Assembly (NCBI GenBank): GCA_022419385.1
Contig: JAJUBI010000004.1
Coordinates: forward strand, 682,001-746,000
Reading direction: 5' to 3'
Source of the DNA: Paraconiothyrium sp. Pb-2020
Taxonomy: Eukaryota; Ascomycota; Dothideomycetes; Pleosporales; Didymosphaeriaceae
DNA length: 64,000 bases
Shown in pieces: positions 57,021 through 64,000 of the stretch. The notes beneath the pieces were generated by a model that saw only the letters and a list, made by a program, of their open reading frames with translations, searched no databases and had not been told where the DNA came from. Position 1 is the first letter of the stretch, and every line of letters starts with the position of its first letter. The translations under genes were made by a program, and so were the position numbers.

Positions 57021-58945
57021 ATGGCAGATCAGTCCACGGCCACGCTGGGTCTCGGCAACCCGTACAGTGCTGCCAACTTGCTTGCCCATGGCTTGAAGCG
57101 CGCATCCCGCGTCAACATGATGCAGCTTCCGAGTACAGAGCAGCTTCGCAAGGAGTATGGATTCGCCTCTTCTAAAAGTCACCATAAACTAACATACACA
57201 GGCGCCTCGATAGTCTCCTCAGTACGTCGGTCGGCCGCGACTTCACTATCAAGACCTCCGTCGGCGTGATCTTCAAAGTCCACTCGATCATGTTGATCGG
57301 TGGTCCCAAGGCGCTTGAGCAGGTGGCATTTCCGGTATGTTCTGACAACTTCGAAGTTTGCCTCAATCACGTCAGTATTAATATCATGTAGCAAGAAAAT
57401 ACACCTAGCGAGAACGTAGTTAGTCTCCCCGAACGCTTCCACCCGATACTCGTCGACCGCCTTGTCTCCTTCATCTACACTTCGTCGTACCCCTTGGACG
57501 CACACACAATGAATAACACCACTCTCCTCCACCACGCCGCCCTACCCCACGGCGCAACTCCCACCTCCTTTGGGCTGCCCATCGGTGCCGCAGAGTTCCA
57601 AATTTGCATGTACGGCGTAGCTGAGGTGCTGGAATACACCGCCCTCATGTCCTTCGCCTACAGCAAGCTCTCTTCGTACTTTATCGTTGACCGTAAGGCG
57701 CCCGAGCATGTTGGCCAGCTTATCAAGTTGTTGTTTGAGCCAGCGAATACCCAGAGCCGAAGGTGTAAGGATGAGGTTGGTGCCCTGAAGGGTCTGGCTA
57801 TCGCAGCTGCGCTAGTGCATGAGAAGAAGCACTGGAGTGGTCACGAGATGGACGAGTTCCGTGACTTGCTGGCCAGCGAGCTTGGGCAAGATGCTTGGAA
57901 GGAGTATCGTGCGTGCTACAAGCAGATCAAGGACGCGAACCAGGGATTGCTGGCTGAGCCGAAGCCTGCACTCAATACGTACGGCTACGCAACCCGTCAA
58001 ACTACGCAAGCTCAGGGCATGGGATCGCTGGTCTCGTCCATGAGTAATGTTACCCTCACTGGAGGTAGCAAGCCGAACATCTTGGAGACTTTACACGGCC
58101 TTTTTGACGAGTACGCGTATTGGCCGCAGAAGGCGCTTCGGAAGAAGACCTGCCGGTCTACTGATACTCTAAATGAGGCGTTACCCAAGGTCGCTCAGCG
58201 GGTACAAGGCGGCCAATTCCAGGGCTGCTGGCAGCGCAAGGCTCACTTCAACCGCCCCTCCCTCTGGATGTGCACCGAGGCGATGGGCCGCATCAACTCC
58301 AACTCCCAGCGTCGCTCAGAGCCTCAAGACCTCTCCTCCCGATATGAAGAGTGGAAACAGGCGAATCCCATAGGCATTGGCCATGTATCCACCCCTAAAG
58401 CCACAGATGTCTACGGCCGCACAGACACCAATGCACCCGACCCCACTATCCCTATGTCCAACCCAACACTTGAGAGCACACCCCTTGCAAAGCGCAAATT
58501 CGCCAAGCCCTCTCGCAACCTTCTCACCACGCCCTTCGGAACCAAGATCGTCAACAAGGACGGCGAAGACGATGCCATGGACCACGACGCCGCGGACGCA
58601 ACCGGCATGATGGGCTCGAAGCACGCGCACAAGGCACCTAAACTCACCGGTATGGCCAACGCTACCTTTAGCTTTGCTTCCGGCAGCAATAGCATCGACT
58701 TCTCTTCTACCCCTGACAAGCTGCAGCCTGGCACGATTAGCCTGGAAGGCTTGAAGAAGTTGCAGGAGGTGGGTGTTGCGAACAAGGTCGCAAAAGATAC
58801 GGTCAAGGCGGCGGAGAAGGACGGGGCTATGAAGAAGGCTGGTATGAATATCGACGAGAATAAGGAGAATATCCCGCTGGAGACGAAATATGAGGCGCCG
58901 AAGGTGGACGAGGAGAACAATCGGGACGAGGATATGGTGGACTAG
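57021..58945 (+). CDS. BTB/POZ-domain protein
   Basis: Exons 57021-57154, 57202-57334 and 57392-58945 give 606 aa. A donor at GTATGG in exon 1 and an acceptor at ACACAG restore the BTB fold. The domain (about 45-210) reads RDFTIKTSVGVIFKVHSIML, then GPKALEQVAFP, LPERFHPILVDRLVSFIYTS and a helical BACK-like part. The rest is low-complexity, with repeated Pro/Ser/Thr segments and an acidic tail (KYEAPKVDEENNRDEDMVD). BTB proteins of ascomycetes act as Cul3 adaptors or transcription co-regulators, so a nuclear or ubiquitin-linked role is possible. Nothing more specific is visible. The open frame downstream is long, which supports coding. Confidence 0.85.
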
Positions 58946-60594
58946 AGCGCTGCTATGGCTGCGGGACAAGCTGAAATGGTATCGAGGCCTGTTTAGTCTG
59001 TAATGGCTGATACATGCGACCTTCATTTCTGTCCCGAGAGCGTGGCGAAGCTCTGGTGTCTTGTAGTAGGGGTTCACGGCTTGATCTTTCGTCGCCTTTG
59101 GCATCGACTGTTACCAGCATGCCTAGCTGGTCGAACAGAATGTTTGTCAAGTCTAGCTGCTATTGTGGATTACCCATTGTGGTACAAACTGGACTCAGTT
59201 TCATAGTCTAGCATCATATTCTAGCAAAGACCGGGTTGTGTCAGCACATCCCGGTCACTTTGGTCGATATAATGACTTTCAGAATGATAGATATGGTTAT
59301 CTGCCTCGTGAAAACTTATGGATGGAAGAGCGCGGGTGCAGCGGATATAGCAGAGGAACCGTGGGGGAACACTTTAGGGAGAGCGTCTGTACATTATGCA
59401 AGCACGGAAAATTCGACGCATCATTCGATACCTTTCCCTACTCACTTGCGGCTAAGCATTCGCGAGGATGTCGGTCGCCCTGAGCATTAATAGGCTAGGT
59501 ATCGGCAGACAGTGGACAAGCCAAGCCTCTCGTACGAGATATTCCATGGTGGATTGTAGCCAAGAATAGCCTTGCGACAGCATATTCAATCAAATCGAGC
59601 GTTAGCGTGCAGATTGGCTTGTTATTCCTTTTGCAAGGTTGGTCCCTGGCGATTTTTCGAGTTGACGTAAGAGCTGTACCTCTAAGGTCCTTGTTGAGTA
59701 GCAGTCCTCTACTGTGAGTCGATAATACCGAACTTGCTAATTAAAAAAAAACACATCTATTGGCCGTATCGTTCTCGTTGGTGGTAAGCATTTTCTGACC
59801 GTGCAGGTCAGAAAGCTTGGCATAGCAAAACCTCTATACGCTGCTGCCATAGTGCCTGCACGAACTGAGTAGTGAGAGAGGAAAACGACCTTGGTATTAT
59901 GCTGCAGCCTTTGTGGCGTAGTGACATTAGAGTACTATCGATGTATGAAGGCGTAGCCAGTGTTCGATCGCAAGTCAATATGCATGTCTCAGAGAAGCTC
60001 AAGGGCGTACACTTCGACATGAAGCTTGTTCAGCCGACGTCCGTATGGAACATTCCGAATAGACGTTTGATCCAAACATTGGGAACAGGGTCTGCACCTG
60101 TGAGTCACACTGCGAAATCTCAAGTTTCACTACATTTCAAGGCGAAGACATTCCCTTGCTACTTGAAGATGTATTTGCGTTTGGGCATGAGCGCGGCATT
60201 TGGTGTTCATTGCTCGCAAAAGGATTCCAGTCTCAACACTGGGCATAGCGGTGTGACTTGCGCCTTACGAGGAAGATGTACGCTTTAGCGGGCCGGTATG
60301 CATGCAGAGCGCTCTTTTCGGCTAGGCTCGCCATGGAGTTAAATTCCGTACACCGAGGGAGCCGCCTCATAGCTACTGGATGCAAACGAATCGTGCCGAA
60401 TAGCTGGACCAGACCAGAATTACCTTGGGCTGATTTGAAAGCTACGGGCGATTGGGAGGGCGGATGCCGCCGCTAGAGTTGAGATCCCTAGCTCTGGTCA
60501 TGTCAGCATTTCACAGTCTATGCCATGTCTTAATCCGCCAAAGATCCTTCCTTGTTCATCCTCAGGAGTGATACTCCTACGCACGCTCTCCGAA
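58946..60594. other. Long intergenic stretch
   Basis: About 1.6 kb with no convincing gene. Short open frames on both strands lack domains. A poly-A run is at 59740-59753. The last 60 bases are CT-rich before the next ATG. Confidence 0.5.
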
Positions 60595-61749
60595 ATGGCG
60601 CCGAAGTTTACGTATCTTGGAATGGGCGCTATGGGTCGTGTAGGTAAGATTCCATGACGGAGAGAAGGCCACTACTAACATGCATATCTAGGCCATGAGT
60701 AAAAACCTAGTCGAAAAGGGCCACCTCGACAAGCCCGTAACCTTCTGGAACCGGACCCACAAAGTAGCCGTCGAATGGGCTGCTAGTGTTGGACCTGGAG
60801 CCAATGCCGTAGAAGATCTCTTGGAGGCCGTCAAAGATGCCGACATCGTATGGTCATGCTTGGCAACTCAAGATGCCGTGCTCTCTTGTTTTAACAACAT
60901 ATTGAGTACTGGTGTCAGAGGCAAACTTTTCGTTGAGAGCTCAACTGCAACCCCGGAGGTCTCAAACAGGCTCGCCGAGCGAATTCACGAGGCGGGCGCG
61001 GAGTTCATTTCTATGCCAGGTACGAGAACTGTCACTGGACTTGTTCCCAACATACCAATCTAACAGAGTGTGGCGTAGTCTTTGGAGAGCCCACAATGGC
61101 CATGGCTGGAAAATTGGTGACTGTTCCTGCTGGTCCCAAAGAGTCGGTCACTAAAATTATGCCATACCTGGAAGGCGTGTAAGCCATACCGTTCGCTCTG
61201 AATTGACCGTGCTGATTAGAGTGGCAGGGTTGCCCGCGGTGTTGTCAACTTGAGCGAGCAACAAGCTGGGACAGCGTCGCACCTCAAGCTCATCGGAAAC
61301 GTCATGATCCTGATGATGATTGAGGCAGTCGCAGAAACCCACGTTCTTGCGGAGAAGACCGGATTGATGAACGAAGTGATGCACGACGCTATCAATACGC
61401 TCTGGCCTGGTGCTGCCGGCGTATATTCCAGGCAAATGTTGTCGGGGCAGTACTACGTCGAAAACGTAAGATCTACCTTGTTGAATCCCGAGTCGCTTAG
61501 CTGACTGGGTAGCCGATGGTACCCATTGATATGGCGGTAAAGGTCTCATCCCATGTATTAAACCTTGCCGAAGCACACGGAGCCGAGCTTCCTGCATACA
61601 AAGCAGTGCGAGGACAGATCGAAGCCGTGAAGAAGCATTGCGGTTCCCAGGGCGATCTTTTGGGCGTGTACGGTGTCGGACGATTACAGAGCGGACTACC
61701 ATACGAAAAAGAAAGAGTACTGAAAGACGACGGCACAAGAATGCAATGA
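60595..61749 (+). CDS. 3-hydroxyisobutyrate dehydrogenase-family protein (second, divergent copy)
   Basis: Five exons (60595-60639, 60692-61019, 61079-61178, 61228-61465, 61513-61749) give 315 aa. The fingerprint YLGMGAMGRAMSKNLVEKGH is split by intron 1 (donor GTAGGT). Next come WNRT with the NADP-type arginine (an Arg where NAD enzymes have Asp), VESSTATPE, SMPVFGEPTMAMAGKL (over intron 2) and GTASHLKLIGN with the catalytic lysine. The C-terminal helical domain ends in LQSGLPYEKERVLK. This suggests an NADP-dependent beta-hydroxyacid dehydrogenase related to glyoxylate/succinic semialdehyde reductases. Acceptor choice before exon 4 has two in-frame options (61220 or 61228). It shares fold but little sequence with the gene at 50.9-52.0 kb. 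Confidence 0.87.
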
Positions 61750-62928
61750 ATGAATACCTAGGCATGAGTTAGCGACGGACGATACCAAATGATAGCTTTT
61801 CTTCCTTGCCGTACGAGACTGGTGTGTGATTCCACGGTACATGCCGTGCTTTCGGTAAATTCGTTGTCTCAGACCTCGATAGGTTCAGTGGGCATACCAT
61901 CTGTCTTGGCATTATAATTGGCGTGAGCGGCCTGCGCCACGGGGGAATGCGAGGATGCTACCGTGCATGGAAAGATGGCAGGTCTGCGTCAGAAGCGGTA
62001 GGTCCACCGGCTTACTAATCTCGGTCACCGAACGGCGTACGGAATACCGAGAACTATGTACGTCCCATTGCAATCGCATGCACATGCATCTTTCTGACGC
62101 GTCATCCAGCATAATATTGACTTGAATATTCCTTGGCCATACTGATCGACCTTGGCACCTAATCCGGTAAACCGACAACGGAAGACAGCGACTGGAAAGG
62201 TACCAAGCGGAGAAGGTGCGGACGACAAGGAAAACGCAGGTTTCCGCAATTTCCGCATGTGAATGAAAAGCTACAAGAATGCTCTGAATGCGCGGTGATA
62301 ATGAGAAGAAGGCTTCGATACATACAAATGTATTCTGGTAATTTTCGTTGGCAAATACAGCGTTGAAGAGGTCATTTTGCTGGAAGTGTATTTGTTCCCT
62401 CCAAGCATGATGGCGAAGCAGAGGACGGGCGGCGTTCACATTTTCGAAGAAATTGAAAAACAGAAAGGAGAAGCAAAAACATTGCTGAGGCCAACAACAG
62501 CACTTGGAAGATATCGCAGCTCTCGGAAGTGGAATCGAACCCGTCAGCATGAGAAAAAGCCTTCCAAGACCTGAGTACACGTTCGTACATCCCGACGTCC
62601 ACTATTACGAAATATGATGCAGCTGCCTCTTGGATGCTTTCTATGAGTTCGCAGAAGTAGTTCGACATGTTGCTCATGCTGCAATATGTTTGGATCGCCA
62701 TTGGAACGAAGGTCTTGCGACGCGCAATAGACAAATTGGCTTTGGGATATGTCAAAATAACCTCCAAGATCACCACCAATCGTTCGCACATCGAGTCCAG
62801 ACAGTTCCTAGGATATGACCTTCTCGGAACAAGGGAAATAGCTTATGGTGAAAGATAATTCCCAATCTAAGGACGCCTGGCTATCGAGCGGCGTATACCC
62901 ATCCTTGAAACTATATAAGAAGACTTCA
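61750..62928. other. Long intergenic stretch upstream-convergent to rhodopsin-like gene
   Basis: No gene supported. A tRNA-like B box (GGTTCGATTCC on the minus strand near 62528-62540) was examined, but no cloverleaf forms around it. Several short open frames on both strands have no domain. Confidence 0.5.
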
Positions 62929-64000
62929 TTACGCTTTGGAATACGAGATTTCGAACTCCGTCGTCCTACTGATCTTTCCTTGGCCCGGACTACCCGTTTG
63001 TTCGTCCATAACCAGGCCCTCTTCACTCTCATTGGTCTTTGCGCTCTCCGCGTCGGTCCCCGTCCTGATCTCTGATAGCTGGATCTGACCGTCGCGACTG
63101 CGCAGTGTAGACTGAGCCTCGCCACTTCCTGAACTGTATGAGTCTTCGCCAGGTTGGCGCCAAATGTAGCGGATGGCTCGTATCGCGGGCATACTCGACA
63201 CGAGAATTCCAATGGCTGGCTCAGCGACAGACCAGTTCATCGGGATGCCCATCGCGTAGGAAATATCTGCATCTTTCAAGAGAGCTGGAATGAACCCGAG
63301 GCGAACAGCTGAAGTTATGACAGCGCTTCAAGTCTGTCAGCTGGTGGGCAATATGCGGCAGATTGAGACAATACTTACAATGCCCCCACGAGCATCGTAG
63401 CAAGAAGTTGCAGCTTGGTCTTTTTGTCCAAATGTAAAGGCAGAACTATGGGTATCGACAAGAAGTACACGATCGCATCCGTGGATACACCTGTGATCGC
63501 ATTGCCAAGGTAGAAGGCATTGATGTCCACACACCTGAGGTGGTCAACGAAATACACTCATAGGGATCGACCTTCGCTTGTGGAAGCTTACCGTATCTGT
63601 TCCGAGGGCAGCGAACTGTCCCAAGCAGCTTTTATGGGATGACATTGGAACATGGCGACAAGTACGTTGGCAAACGTATTAGCAGCTACGATAACAAAGA
63701 CGACCCAGACCACGGTTCTCATTGTCGGTGACTGGACGCCTCGTAGGATGCGTTGGTAGAGCGACAGGACGCTTAGCTTGATCATACCCAAGGTGAGATT
63801 ATAGAATATGGCCGAGACATAGATGGCCTGAGCAATTGATAAGTAGGCATATACGAACTAAACGGTGGGTCCATAAAATGAGGCAATTTAATGCGGAGCA
63901 TCTCTAGGAGAGGATTATACTGACCTGTCTGTATGCAATGACGCCTGCGAGTCCACGCTCGTACTCAACGACGTCTAGATGGACGCCCATACCTCGGTGA
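62929..64000 (-). CDS. Rhodopsin-like (PTH11-type) integral membrane protein, 5' partial
   Basis: The gene enters from the right edge. Visible exons are >64000-63925, 63857-63592, 63534-63379 and 63325-62929, joined in phase (donors GTCAGT, GTAAGC, GTAAGT). The visible protein has RGLAGVIAYRQ and a TM helix (FVYAYLSIAQAIYVSAIFYN). LGMIKLSVLSLYQRIL, the core helix of the fungal rhodopsin-domain family, follows. Further TM helices and CVDINAFYLGNAITGVSTD come next, with VITSAVRLGF and a last helix. The 100-residue tail is Ser/Glu/Arg-rich. The family is related to Pth11-type seven-helix receptors/sensors at the plasma membrane; ligands are mostly unknown. The N-terminal helices lie outside the window, so a CFEM domain cannot be judged. 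Confidence 0.85.

Noticed and set aside
62518..62640. Possible tRNA (minus strand) around the GGTTCGATTCC B box
   Set aside because: No 7-bp acceptor stem pairing was found around it and the T-stem is mismatched; not a tRNA on inspection.

Overview
The window is a 64-kb piece of nuclear DNA from a filamentous ascomycete fungus. The genes carry many short introns (mostly 48-60 nt) with GTAAGT/GTACGT-like donors and CTAAC/CTGAC branch points close to the acceptor. Typical fungal families are present: a three-domain adenylate-forming reductase, a GPI-anchored serine-rich secreted protein, a DUF7918-type protein and a rhodopsin-like PTH11-type membrane protein. A Dothideomycete is my best guess from overall gene style, but I cannot prove the class. 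About 30 genes can be modelled, most of them housekeeping, with no obvious operon-like grouping. Exon coordinates are hand-made splice models read from the sequence.

Left part (0-21.6 kb): a THO5-like mRNA export factor; a large SNF2/RING protein of the Irc20/SHPRH type; a SnoaL-like small protein; a 14-TM MFS exporter; a frameshifted small-protein relic; an adenylation-thiolation-reductase enzyme; a GPI-anchored secreted protein; and NAD-dependent glycerol-3-phosphate dehydrogenase. The reductase, the MFS exporter and possibly the SnoaL protein could form a small specialised-metabolism locus, but this rests only on proximity.

Middle part (21.6-41.5 kb): a gene-poor, partly low-complexity stretch (21.6-24.1 kb) holds one of two dispersed degenerate copies of an unrecognised protein-coding element, a 9-bp-period repeat and a long hairpin. 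It is followed by an NAD(P)-binding epimerase-like protein, a divergent RING protein, a 1133-aa RING/zinc-ribbon protein, a 2OG-Fe(II) oxygenase-like enzyme, COX23, a mitoribosomal protein with a superoxide-dismutase fold, a cysteine-rich single-pass membrane protein, the second degenerate copy (39.5-40.05 kb) and a C2H2 zinc-finger protein.

Right part (41.8-64 kb): dense housekeeping genes. These are ER alpha-mannosidase I, a metallo-beta-lactamase-fold hydrolase, ribosomal protein L38, a 92-aa four-exon membrane microprotein, a DUF7918-like protein, two unlike 3-hydroxyisobutyrate-dehydrogenase-family genes, IDH1, BUD23, SVP26, a BTB-domain protein, and a rhodopsin-like membrane protein cut by the right edge. 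Several pairs are divergent and share short promoters (L38/microprotein, BUD23/SVP26, dehydrogenase/IDH1).

No tRNA, rRNA, CRISPR array or intact transposon was found. I do not see a clearly new multi-gene system. The most unusual items are the two-copy decaying gene family, a probable GC-AG intron, an ATG-less basic leader in frame with the glycerol-3-phosphate dehydrogenase, and several spliced small genes that simple ORF calling would miss.
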